From contig OY751486.1 of assembly GCA_963565915.1 (NCBI GenBank), forward strand, positions 1,736,001-1,800,000: a stretch of 64,000 nucleotides of DNA, given 5' to 3'. This DNA is from Entoloma clypeatum (taxonomy: Eukaryota; Basidiomycota; Agaricomycetes; Agaricales; Entolomataceae). The notes beneath the pieces are model-generated. The model saw only the letters and a list, made by a program, of their open reading frames with translations. It searched no databases and was not told the DNA's origin. Shown piece by piece: positions 10,490-20,333 of the stretch (position 1 is the stretch's first letter; every line of letters starts with the position of its first letter). The translations under genes and the position numbers were made by a program.

Positions 10490-12253
10490 TGATTCTTTGT
10501 CATATATCTTGTAATTTTGTTCGGCCACGGACATGGTCCGCGACAAGAACGCGATAGGATGCCATTTGTTGTCCTGTTTTTGCGAGAGTATGGCCCCAAT
10601 TGCATAGCCCGATGCATCGGTTTTGACCCTGAACTGTCCATCTGGTTTTGGTAATGCCAAGACTGGTGCTGATGTGATTGCCTGTATGAGACCTTCAAAT
10701 GCCTTTTGTTCCGTTGGTCCCCAAGTAAATGCAGTGCCGCCTGTGAGCGCGGTAAGTGGTTTTGCGATGTTTGAGTATCCTTCAATGAAGCACCGATAGA
10801 AGTTAGCAAACCCAAGGAACTTCTGGACTTCCTTTTTTGATGTGGGTGCTTGCCAGTTTCGGATTGTGTCCACCTTCTCGGTTTCCATCTCGACACGTCC
10901 TTCACCAACGACATATCCCAATATGGGGCATTTCGTTACTCCCCAGAAACACTTCTTCTCCTTCAGGAACAAGTCATTGTCCGATAGGATCTGCAGAATT
11001 TCTTCGGTGTTTCGCGCAAGTTCTTCCTTGGTTTTACCAAGAACCACAATGTCATCCATGTAGATCACACAGATGTGTCGGCGGATCTGGTCCCGGAATA
11101 GACTAGCCATCATCCAAGAGAACATTCCCGGGGAGTTGCAAAGGCCGAAAAACATGACCAATGGTTCAAACAATCCTCGACTGGTGAGGAAGGCAGCCTT
11201 CCATTCATCGCCTTCCTTAATCCGGACATTGTTGTAACCCCACATGATGTCCATCTTATTGAAGTAGACTGCATCTTTCAGCACGTCCAAGAGATCGGAG
11301 ATGCGCGGGAGTGGGAACTTGTCTTTGACCGTAAATTTGTTGACCATGCGGTAATCTTGTACCAATCATTTGGAACCATCCTTCTTGTTGATGAAAAAGC
11401 AAGGGGAAGCATAAGGGGATTTGGACGGGCGGATCTTTCCAGTTGCTAGACCTTCATCAATGAATGCGTCCAATTCCTCTTGTTCCTTTTGTGTCATGGG
11501 ATATGTATTTCCCCCTATTTCCTTCGGTGCGTCCGGTGTAAGTTCAATACCATGGTCCCATTCCCTTTCCTTCGGGATCTTATCAAAGTTCTCCTTCTCA
11601 AAGAGGTGAGTAAACCGATCAATGTATGAGGGTCGTTTGGTTGTGGGAGGTGGTGTGGGAGTGACAGCTTCCAAGATAGGGTCTCCGGGCTTCCATTTCT
11701 GATCCAACTTTTTGTGTGCATCTTTGTCGTGCACCTCAACCATGCAAACCCAGTGTTTGCAACCATCAAGGTTAACCCTGAAATCTGAGTGTTTGGTTCG
11801 ACATGTTGTTGGGCACCGGTTAAATGTTACAGTGCCGGTTGTCCAATTGATCGTAGGGTTGTGGTGTACCAACCAGTCATGTCCCAAGAGCATGTCTGTT
11901 CTCCCAATGTCCAGTACCATTGCTTCCATGGTTTCCTGATGTGTTCCCAAATCCAGCTGGACCTCGGCAAGTTGGTTTGCTTTCTGTTGTCGATTTGGTG
12001 ATCCATCCGCGTTTAGAATTGCTATGGGCGGTATTCCTCGCGTGGGGAGGTTCTGTTCGCGTACTATTCTGGGATGGATGCATGTGTCAACCTCAGGTCG
12101 AATGACTTTTGGTCCTCGTCGTGTTTTGAGCTGAGCTAACAGCCTGATCTCTCGTCGTTTTGGAGGTTTGTCTCCCTTCACAATCTTAGTTGACGCAGCG
12201 GCTTGCTTGGCAGGGATGACATAGGTTCTATTGTCTGCAGTCATACAAGGCAA
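10490..12253 (-). pseudogene. Gypsy lineage 2 pol: protease, RT, start of RNase H (truncated)
   Basis: Reading from 12253 down, the protein has a retropepsin-like region (Leu-Gly-His-Asp-Trp-Leu), then reverse transcriptase with the Lys-Lys-Asp-Gly-Ser motif and a catalytic Tyr-Met-Asp-Asp. RNase H begins with Thr-Asp-Ala-Ser-Gly-Tyr-Ala. Homology to the sister copy at 52.7 kb stops near 10490, after Tyr-Asp-Lys-Glu, so most of RNase H, integrase and chromodomain are missing. A TGA at 11366-11368 breaks the RT just before Leu-Val-Gln-Asp-Tyr-Arg. It follows the gag at 12295-13667 on the same strand. It would copy element RNA into DNA if intact, but is dead as it stands. Confidence 0.9.
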
Positions 12254-12294
12254 GCAAGTCCGTTTAATAGATAAGGGTCGCGACTTAGCGTCGT

Positions 12295-13667
12295 TTAATC
12301 GGACCCTGTGGGAAAATCCTTCTCGTCAGCTTCTAAGATTGTGGTTTCATCATTCTCGGCATCTTCCTTGGACACCTTCCTGACCCTTCTGGAGTTCTTC
12401 TTCGGCTTGCGGCAGTTGCACGCAATATGGCCTTCTTGGTCGCAGTTGAAACACTTGCGACCATCTTTCTTCTTTGGAGCGCTGCAGTCTTTAGCGAGGT
12501 GACCGAAACGTTGACAGTTGTAGCAACGGGCCACTCCTGCTTTGTCGATCTCCATGGCCTTGCCCTGACCGCCATAAGTGGTACCCGATCCGGTGCGCAT
12601 GTCGCCGCCACCTCGGATGACCAGTGCGTGTCCCTCCATTTGTCGTCCCTTGTTTCGGATCTCCTTTGCGTACTCGGAGTATGTCTTGGCATCACTAGAC
12701 ACTTGTTCAGAGATTCTGCGGTTGACATTCTTTTCTAGGATGTATTTCCCAGTTTCTTCGCCAAGGTTTGACAGCTTCAAGAGCTCTTCAAATTCGTCGA
12801 TGGTACGTTTCTCTTGTCTCAGAACTTCGAGTCTTGCTTTGGCAGCGACTGATTTGTTGGCGATAGAGAATCGTGTGGCGATATCATCGGAGAATCCTAG
12901 CCAGGTGATGTTCTCGTTGTCAACGGCAAGAGCGTCTAACTTGTTACTGGCCCAGTGCCTGCTGGACCCTTCCATCATGCGGGATAGCACCGCAAGAATC
13001 TTCTGATCGTCTGTTAGGCTCTTTTGGAACCTGATGTATAGTTTGGTGGCTTTCCACGACTCGTGTCTGTCCTTGAACATCCCAGGATCCTTGATGATCT
13101 TGGATGTATCCATTGTTTGTACTGCCAGAGCTTCTGTCATGTCTAGAGTCTGCGGAGGAGGAGAGGGGTTGGGTTGTTGGAATGAAGATGGGGTTCGGGA
13201 TACAGGTAAGGGTTGAAAATCAGTCCCTGTTCTAGGCGTCTGTTTGATATCTGACTGCACGGAGTCAAAAGTAAATTTGTCAGGGGACTCGTCGGCAGAA
13301 TCGGTGGCAAAATGTTCGGGGTACTTTCTCTGTAGATCTCTAAGGAATCTCTGTTCCTGTGCGTCTGTTGGTCACGAGAAGGGGTCAAGTCTCTTGTTCC
13401 ATGCCCAACGGTTGTACTTGGTCTGTTGCTCTTCAGTGGTGAAGTGGGCATAGATTTGCTGCTTCGAGTAAGACGTGATGATATGGCTCTGGGACGTCTC
13501 GATGTGAGCGTCCTAATCAATCTTCTGATAACAGTTGTCTGGACACCAATAAACTCTCTGATCTCTGTGATCTGACCTGTCTGAGGTCCTGCTTGAACGC
13601 GAAAGCTTTTGAGTTCGTTCTGTTGGGCGTTGTAAAGTGCGATCTGGTGTTGCTGAGCAAGATGGAT
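12295..13667 (-). pseudogene. Gypsy lineage 2 gag, 5'-truncated
   Basis: The capsid-like domain is followed by two CCHC zinc knuckles (C-x2-C-x4-H-x4-C), read from about 12555 down to 12400, then an acidic tail ending at 12295. The upstream frame is open to the LTR of the lineage-1 element at 13668, which truncates its start. A TGA at 13372-13374 interrupts it in a 'Phe-Ser-stop-Pro-Thr' context where arginine or tryptophan is plausible. Gag would form the virus-like particle and bind element RNA through the knuckles. Confidence 0.88.
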
Positions 13668-14160
13668 TGTTACATTCCGATCCATTCCGACGATTTCCGA
13701 CCAATCCCGACACCTCCGACACCTCCGACACCTCCGACATTTTGACTAATACTTATTATGCATACTTACTGTTATGAATCTCGTTACTACGTACATTACT
13801 TACATCCGACCATTTTACTTATGTTAAGAATCTCCGACAGCCACTTGTTATCCGACTCCGACGAAGCCACACGTCCTCCAACATAGTATTTAAACTTATG
13901 TAGAATCGTGTATTAGCTTCAGTTTGAATATCAACTTAGATTCGACATCATACCTCCCGTCCTCTTTCCGACTCTTAACTTGAGTCCGACCTCCGACCTC
14001 CGATCCTCCGATCCTCCGAAATAAGGACACCAACATATTAGCGAGGGCACAACACACAAGTTGAAGCCAAGTCCTTGCCCCTACGTTGCACGCGCTCCGA
14101 CCCTCCGACCTTCCGACGCGTCCGACGTAGCTCCGACGTTTTGTCGATCAGTTCTTAACA
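13668..14160 (+). repeat. 5' LTR, gypsy lineage 1
   Basis: 493 bases, TGTTACATTCC...TTCTTAACA. It holds about 18 copies of CCGAC, including a CACCTCCGA tandem repeat with one unit more than the 3' LTR (13711-13739). TAGTATTTAAACTT near 13885-13898 may be the TATA-like promoter element. Confidence 0.93.
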
Positions 14161-14206
14161 GTATATTCAAACTGCCACTCGCTTATCCGTATTTCAAATT
14201 CCAGTT

Positions 14207-15433
14207 ATGGCAGCCCGCAACACACAGAACTCCCGCGCAGCAGCAGCCGCAGCGGAAGCTTCAAACCTGCAGGACACCAGGGCGACATTTCTACATACGT
14301 TCCAAGATATTTCTGCAGAAGAATCTGCACCCAAACCTGACCCCATATCTCCGACACCTCGTCTCCGAACACCTCAGACACAAGGACCTCCGATTCCTGA
14401 AGAATTCCGTCCTTTTAAATCTCCGACCTCTCCTTTTGACGATAACAATCCTTTCCGTCGCGAGCAAACTCCAAACCTCGCCGAAGCAATTATGCTTATG
14501 ACGCAGGAGCTCCGACGTAGAGAGGCTCCGAAAACTCCGAAAAAGAAGTCGAAGGAACCCGACACTCTTGATGGTTCCGACTCTCGGAAACTCACCAGTT
14601 TCCTCGCACAATGCACACTATATTTCCGAAACAACCCCGCCTTTGACGATGATGATAACAAAGTCAGTTTCGCTCTGTCGTACCTCTGAGGAACCGCGCT
14701 CGAATGGTTTGAGCCCACCCTCTTGGGAGAGTCCGACGACGACTCTGTCTGGTTGGACGACTGGTCCGCCTTTGTGCACATCCTCCGATCCGAATTCGGA
14801 CCTATCGATCTGACCGGAGAAGCAGAGAATAGCCTGGATCACCTTCAGATGCGCGACAATCAGAAGATCCTACATTACAACGTGGACTTCAAACGTCTTT
14901 CCGCTCGCATGCAGTGGGATGATGGCGCGCTCCGATATCGGTACTATACCGGTTTAGCGGAACACATCAAGGACGTTTTGGGGACTTTTCCCAAACCAAA
15001 GACTCTCGCCGAGTTGAAAGTAATGGCCCATAACATTGATGCTCGCTACTGGGAACGTCAACGCGAGAAATCGTGCTCCTCCGACAAATCTACTCCGAAG
15101 TCCGTCAAATCCGACAAATCCGACAAAAAACAGACCCCCGCTTCATCATCCTCCAACAACAACTCCTCATCGTCTAAACCCAACTCGCAACAACAACAAA
15201 AATCGTCATCCACCTCTCTGAAATCCGCCCTCTCCGACAAACTTGGCAAAGATGGGAAATTAACTCCCCAAGAACGCCAACGACGATTTGACAATAATTT
15301 ATGCATGTTTTGCAGCAACGTTGGATATCGGGCTTCCGACTGTTCGAAGAAATCGTCTTCTAACGCCAAAGCAAAGGCCCGCGCGGCCCAAGCTGAGGAC
15401 AAATCGGAGAAGACGACCGAGTCAAAAAAATAG
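14207..15433 (+). pseudogene. Gypsy lineage 1 gag with an in-frame TGA
   Basis: Starts at ATG 14207, 46 bases after the LTR, and reads 409 codons to TAG 15431-15433, apart from a TGA at 14687-14689. The sequence around it (Ser-Tyr-Leu-stop-Gly-Thr-Ala-Leu-Glu-Trp-Phe) is conserved gypsy capsid, and CGA to TGA is the simplest origin. Order: alanine- and proline-rich N-terminus, capsid core (about residues 120-270), Ser/Lys-rich linker, then one zinc knuckle near 15300-15345 whose histidine is replaced by tyrosine (C-x2-C-x4-Y-x4-C). The gene ends in a run of seven A directly before its stop, a probable frameshift site into pol. Two likely lesions make functional Gag improbable. Confidence 0.9.
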
Positions 15434-18400
15434 TAAGCAGTCCTCAGATTCCAGCATGTACTGGGGATTGCGTTGACTCCTTTCGTGCACCTTTGGAAAC
15501 CCTCCGACTCAATGCATCCGCTCTCTCAAATCTGAACTCTCTATGTATTGATTTGATATCTCCGACCTTTTCCGATTCTCTTCCGATAAAGACTCTTATT
15601 GATTCTGGTTCTACACATTGCTTCGCAGATACCAGATTTATTTCTTCTTTAAACTTATCTCCGACTCCGATTCCTTCACCTATGGTTTTGAAACTTTTTG
15701 ACGGTTCTTCAAATACGTATATCACACAATCTATCGATCTTCCTCTCCGATTTCCTTCCAGTGAACTTCTGACCGTTGCATTTTACGTGACAACCCTCGA
15801 TTCGTCTTGTAATTTGGTTCTAGGACACAACTGGCTCACCCGCTACAATCCGTTGATTGACTGGGTATTGGGCAGTATCTTATTCCGTTCTACGTTACCC
15901 GACACTCCGAGTCCGACTCCGACGTCGACTGCTGAGGCAGCTCCGCCACCTCTGCAGTGTCCGCCCTCTCCGATGGGCACCTCCGATCCGCTCACTCTGA
16001 ACACCTCCGACCCGCCACAGATTACCATGGTCAATGCAGCCGCATATCTCCATGCATGTAAAGCTCCTGGGGCATACGCTTTCCGCGTTCACCTCTCCGA
16101 CATCTCCGCCAATTCCGTGTCTGTCTCCAATGACGCTCCCGACCTCTCTGGCATACCCGAGGAATACCACGATTTTGCTGATGTATTCAGTAAGAAAAAA
16201 GCCGACACCCTTGCACCCCACCGACCGTACGACCTCAAGATCAATTTGGAGGAAGGTACTTCCCCTCCGATTGGTCCGATGTACTCACTCTCGCAATCCG
16301 AACTTGGATCCCTCCGAGACTTCATCGACGAGCACCTCAATATCGGTTTTATCAAACCTTCTAGTTCACCTCACGGCGCTCCGATCCTCTTCATCCGAAA
16401 GAAAGATGGATCACTCCGACTATGCGTTGACTACCGAGGCCTGAACAAAATCAGGAAGAAGGACCGATACCCACTTCCGCTCATCTCCGACCTCTTAGCC
16501 ACTGCCGGAAAAGCACGCGTTTATACCACCATAGACCTCCGACACGCATACCACCTAGTCCGCATCGCTGAAGGTGACGAATGGAAAACTGCATTCCGCA
16601 CTCGCTATGGATCATTTGAATGGTTAGTCATGCCATTCGGATTGTCTAACGCACCTGCAGCCTTTCAACATTTTATGAACGACATCTTCTCCGACCTTCT
16701 GGACAACTGCGTTACCGTTTACCTCGACGACATCCTGATCTACTCCGACAACCCCGAGGAACACAAAAAACATGTCCGAGAAGTCCTCCGACGACTCCGA
16801 CAACATGGTCTTTACGCCCGCGCCGACAAGTGCGACTTCTCTGCCGAAACTGTAGAATATCTTGGATTTATCCTTTCTCCCAACGGACTCAAAATGTCGG
16901 AAGCGAAAGTCAAGATTATTCAGGATTGGCCTGAACCGCGCAGAGTGAAGGACGTCCAGTCCTTTTTAGGTTTTGCAAACTTTTACCGATGTTTCATTCC
17001 ATTCTATTCCAACATCACTATTCCACTCACTCGTTTAACCAGGAAACATGCCACTTGGCTGTTCTCCGACGACGCTCGAACCGCTTTTAATGACCTGAAA
17101 AAGGCATTTACCACCACTCCGATCCTGACACACTGGATTCCCGACTCTCCGATAATTGTCGAAACCGACGCATCCGACTATGCCCTAGCGGCTATTCTGT
17201 CGATAGTCACCTCCGACAATGAAGTCCACCCCGTCGCATTCCATTCCCGCACCTTCACGGCCCCCGAAGTAAACTATGACACTCACGATAAGGAACTTCT
17301 TGCCATCTACGAAGCGTTTAAAATTTGGCGCCATTACCTCGAAGGCTCCGGTACTCCGATTGACGTCGTCACCGACCACAAAAATCTCGAGTATTTTGCC
17401 ACCACCAAAGTTCTTTCACGCCGACAAGTCCAATGGTCAGAATACCTTTCTCAGTTCAACCTCGTCATCCGATTCCGCCCCGGCCGATTGGGAACTAAAC
17501 CTGACTCTCTAACTAGACGTTGGGATGTCTACCCTAAAGGGGGAAATAGCGACTACGTCGACATCAATCCGACCAACCTCCGACCAGTCTTTTCGCAAGA
17601 ACAGCTCTCCGCTTCAGTTCGCGCGACTCAACTCCTTGAGCCCGTCCTCCGTGCAACCATTATCATGGACACAGAAAAGCTTCACCACGACATACTCACA
17701 GCACTCCCTTCCGACACTCTTTACAGCACTCTTTCTAAAGATCCTAAACCCCGCTGGTCTCTCGACCCCGATGGTTTCCTCCGACATGATGATCGGATAT
17801 ACGTTCCCGACTCCGACGACCTCCGACTCCGAGTCCTACAGCACAAGCACGATCATATGCTTGCTGGACACCCAGGTCAGAACAAGACACTCAGTCTCAT
17901 TCAGCGTGATTATACCTGGCCCGGAATACGAGATTTCGTTAAAAACTATTGCAAGTCATGTACCACTTGCATGCGATCGAAGCCACAAAGACACAAGCCT
18001 TACGGCCTACTCAAACAGCTTCCGATCCCCGAACGTCCTTGGAATTCTATCTCAATGGATTTCATCGAGACCCTTCCGACCTCCGACAACTTTGATTCAA
18101 TCCTCGTTATCGTTGACCAATTAACGAAACAAAGTATTTTCATTCCGACAACAATTCACTGCACCTCCGAAGACCTTGCCGTACTCTTCGTACTACACGT
18201 CTTCTCTAAACACGGCGTCCCCGAACATATCACCTCCGACCATGGCCCCGAATTCGTCTCCCGATTCTTCCGATCTCTCGGAAAGGCTCTAAACATGACC
18301 CTCCACTTCACCTCCGGTTACCACCCCGAAGGCGATGGCCAAACCAAACGCACTAACCAGACCCTCGAACAGTACTTGCGGATATTCTGCAACTACCAAC

Positions 18401-19134
18401 AGGACAACTGGTCCGCTCTCCTTCCGATTGCGGAGTTCGCGTACAACAACGCACCTAGTGCTACCACTGGCATATCTCCCTTCTTTGCTAACAAGGGTTA
18501 CCATCCGAACATTACTGTTCACCCGGAACGAGACCTCGCCTCTTCCCGAGCCCGATCCTTCGTGACCGACTTAGACGAACTTCACCAAGAACTGAAAGCT
18601 ACCATCTCCGACACTCAACGACGTTACCAGAAGTCCTCCGACAATAATCGGATCGCACCTCCGACATTTTCTGTCAGACAACAGGTTTTCGTCAAAGCAC
18701 AGTTCTTCCGCACAACACGCCCATCCAAGAAACTCTCAGAAAAGTACTTGGGACCATACGAGATCATTGCACAACCCGGCACACACTCCTTTACCCTCCG
18801 ACTCCCCGACACATTCCGCGGTGTTCACCCCGTCTACCACGTCTCCATGCTTGAACATGCAACTCCGAACACCATTCCGAATCGGACCCAACCTCCGCCT
18901 CCTCTGATTGACATTGACGGAGAACTTGAGTACGAGATCGCTGAAATAGTCGACTCAAAAATTGACCGACGACGTAGCTGCAAGCTACTATATTTCATCC
19001 GTTGGTTAGGATATGAAAACACTGATGAAGAATTCTCTTGGCTACCAGCCAATGAATTGGAAAACGCCCCCGAGCTTGTCTCCGACTTTCACTCCGCTTA
19101 TCCCGACAAACCGGGTCCGCTCACATCGCTCTGA
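15421..19134 (+). CDS. pol: Gypsy lineage 1 Pol: protease, RT, RNase H, integrase, chromodomain
   Basis: About 1237 residues if translated by frameshift from gag; no ATG opens the frame, so an ORF start at 15493 would be TTG. Protease: Ile-Asp-Ser-Gly-Ser-Thr near 15600. Reverse transcriptase: Tyr-Leu-Asp-Asp near 16720. RNase H: Glu-Thr-Asp-Ala-Ser near 17160 and Thr-Asp-His-Lys-Asn near 17375. Integrase: zinc site His..His..Cys-x2-Cys near 17850-17970, then Met-Asp-Phe and Ser-Asp-His-Gly-Pro-Glu-Phe. The third acidic residue, expected 35 residues after the second Asp, is Lys (AAA at 18346-18348), where copy 2 has Glu. C-terminal chromodomain at about 18925-19090, expected to guide insertion into marked chromatin. 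No stop or frameshift, but the integrase change should abolish integration. Confidence 0.94.
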   Translation, partial: VKKIVSSPQIPACTGDCVDSFRAPLETLRLNASALSNLNSLCIDLISPTFSDSLPIKTLIDSGSTHCFADTRFISSLNLSPTPIPSPMVLKLFDGSSNTYITQSIDLPLRFPSSELLTVAFYVTTLDSSCNLVLGHNWLTRYNPLIDWVLGSILFRSTLPDTPSPTPTSTAEAAPPPLQCPPSPMGTSDPLTLNTSDPPQITMVNAAAYLHACKAPGAYAFRVHLSDISANSVSVSNDAPDLSGIPEEYHDFADVFSKKKADTLAPHRPYDLKINLEEGTSPPIGPMYSLSQSELGSLRDFIDEHLNIGFIKPSSSPHGAPILFIRKKDGSLRLCVDYRGLNKIRKKDRYPLPLISDLLATAGKARVYTTIDLRHAYHLVRIAEGDEWKTAFRTRYGSFEWLVMPFGLSNAPAAFQHFMNDIFSDLLDNCVTVYLDDILIYSDNPEEHKKHVREVLRRLRQHGLYARADKCDFSAETVEYLGFILSPNGLKMSEAKVKIIQDWPEPRRVKDVQSFLGFANFYRCFIPFYSNITIPLTRLTRKHATWLFSDDARTAFNDLKKAFTTTPILTHWIPDSPIIVETDASDYALAAILSIVTSDNEVHPVAFHSRTFTAPEVNYDTHDKELLAIYEAFKIWRHYLEGSGTPIDVVTDHKNLEYFATTKVLSRRQVQWSEYLSQFNLVIRFRPGRLGTKPDSLTRRWDVYPKGGNSDYVDINPTNLRPVFSQEQLSASVRATQLLEPVLRATIIMDTEKLHHDILTALPSDTLYSTLSKDPKPRWSLDPDGFLRHDDRIYVPDSDDLRLRVLQHKHDHMLAGHPGQNKTLSLIQRDYTWPGIRDFVKNYCKSCTTCMRSKPQRHKPYGLLKQLPIPERPWNSISMDFIETLPTSDNFDSILVIVDQLTKQSIFIPTTIHCTSEDLAVLFVLHVFSKHGVPEHITSDHGPEFVSRFFRSLGKALNMTLHFTSGYHPEGDGQTKRTNQTLEQYLRIFCNYQQDNWSALLPIAEFAYNNAPSATTGISPFFANKGYHPNITVHPERDLASSRARSFVTDLDELHQELKATISDTQRRYQKSSDNNRIAPPTFSVRQQVFVKAQFFRTTRPSKKLSEKYLGPYEIIAQPGTHSFTLRLPDTFRGVHPVYHVSMLEHATPNTIPNRTQPPPPLIDIDGELEYEIAEIVDSKIDRRRSCKLLYFIRWLGYENTDEEFSWLPANELENAPELVSDFHSAYPDKPGPLTSL
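15424..15430 (+). promoter_or_regulatory. Putative -1 ribosomal frameshift site (A AAA AAA)
   Basis: Seven A residues immediately precede the gag stop (TCA AAA AAA TAG). A -1 slip on them enters the pol frame, which is open from 15397 onward and so overlaps gag by 37 bases. The heptamer fits the X-XXY-YYZ slippery pattern. No downstream pseudoknot was worked out. Expression of pol from its own internal start is the alternative. Confidence 0.6.
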
Positions 19135-19161
19135 AACAAGAAAAAACAAGTACTATTCTAT

Positions 19162-20167
19162 CTACTTAGTACGTTGTTTCTTGTTGGACGGACCCTCCTC
19201 CTTGTCTGACTCCCCCTCCGACTCCGCCTTCTCCGACTCGTCCGATATGTCCATGTCGGACTGCTCCGGCATATCCAACCTCTTCCGATTCAACATGTCT
19301 TGCTTGATCTTCTTCGCCAGCCTCTGCTCCAGGCTCAACTCCTCTATCTCCTCATTCACATCCGACTTCCCCGATCCCTCCGACTCCGACTCCGATTCCT
19401 CCACTTCCTCTGGCACGTATGCAATGTTGACAGTTCCTTCAACTGCTGAGAGCAGTCTTCGGATCTGCCTTGTCTCCACCAAAATCTCCTTCAAGACGCT
19501 CAACAGCGTCACCTCCGACTCCGACCCTCCGACCTCTGTCGCTTTCCCTTTTCCCTTCACCTTCACCGTGCGCTTCACCTCCGACTCCGACCCTCCGACC
19601 TCTGTCGCTTTCCCTTTTCCCTTCACCTTCACCGTGCGCTTCACCTCCGACTTCCCCTCCGACGCTCCGACCTCGCACTTCTTCTTGTCTTTGATACAAC
19701 CTTTGCAGGACGACTTATTCCTAAAAACACAAGGTTAAAACAGAAGAGACGAACCAAAGAGGAACTTACTCATCACGTTCGCATTCGACGCCCTTCACAA
19801 TGCACCTATCACAGGTGCCGACCCCGACCCCGACTCCCGACCCCTCTCCGACCATCGCCGACACTTCCTCCACCTTCCTCTTCTTCGTCGTCTTCTTCTT
19901 CTTCTCCGCCTGCGGCTCCCCCGACCCCTTGCTCGATGCGCCTTGCGCAGCGGCCACTTCATTGGCCCTCTTCTGAGCCGCCAGCTCCGATGCCCGACGC
20001 ATCTCCTCCGCTAACCACGTTGCCTCCGCAGCCCTCTCTTCCTCCGCTCTCCGCTCCTCCTCAGCCTTCCTCGCAGCCTCCTCCTCCGCTGCTCGCTTTT
20101 TCGCCTCCACCTCCACGAGCTTAGCCTGCAGCGCCTCCATCTCCTTTTGAAAATCGGATGCCGACAT
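19162..20167 (-). CDS. Antisense Zn2Cys6 / coiled-coil accessory gene
   Basis: Two exons on the opposite strand to pol: 20167-19770 and 19720-19162, joined across a 49-base GTAAGT...TTTTAG intron (19769-19721). Splicing keeps frame and gives 318 residues. Residues about 5-85 form a Glu/Ala/Arg-rich coiled coil, followed by a Lys-rich nuclear-targeting-like stretch. Near residues 119-150 lie six cysteines spaced C-x2-C-x6-C-x8-C-x2-C-x6-C, exactly the fungal Zn2Cys6 pattern; the intron splits the x8 loop. The C-terminal half is acidic and includes an exact 66-base tandem duplication (19511-19642). All six cysteines and the intron recur in copy 2 (62065-63058). Probably a DNA-binding regulator; targets unknown. 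Its 165-base upstream region, next to the 3' LTR, is conserved between copies and likely holds the promoter. Confidence 0.85.
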
Positions 20168-20320
20168 ATTGAGGTTTATTTTCGGAAGAGTTTAAAACGA
20201 AAAGAGAATGGGGGAACAAGAAGAAAGAACCACTCAGACGGTATTTTCAACCAACGCATCACATGACACAGTTCACGCGCACCGACCACCTAGGTCCTTA
20301 GGCCTCATGGGTTCGGCCCT
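20168..20320 (-). promoter_or_regulatory. Conserved upstream region of the antisense gene
   Basis: About 150 non-coding bases between the antisense ATG and the polypurine tract. They are nearly identical in copy 2 (61912-62064), including AAGGACCTAGGTGGTCGGTG and AACTGTGTCATGTGATGC. Conservation of a non-coding stretch in this orientation supports a promoter and 5' UTR for the antisense gene. It is not needed for the sense transcript's coding. Confidence 0.5.
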
Positions 20321-20333
20321 AAGGGGGAAATAC

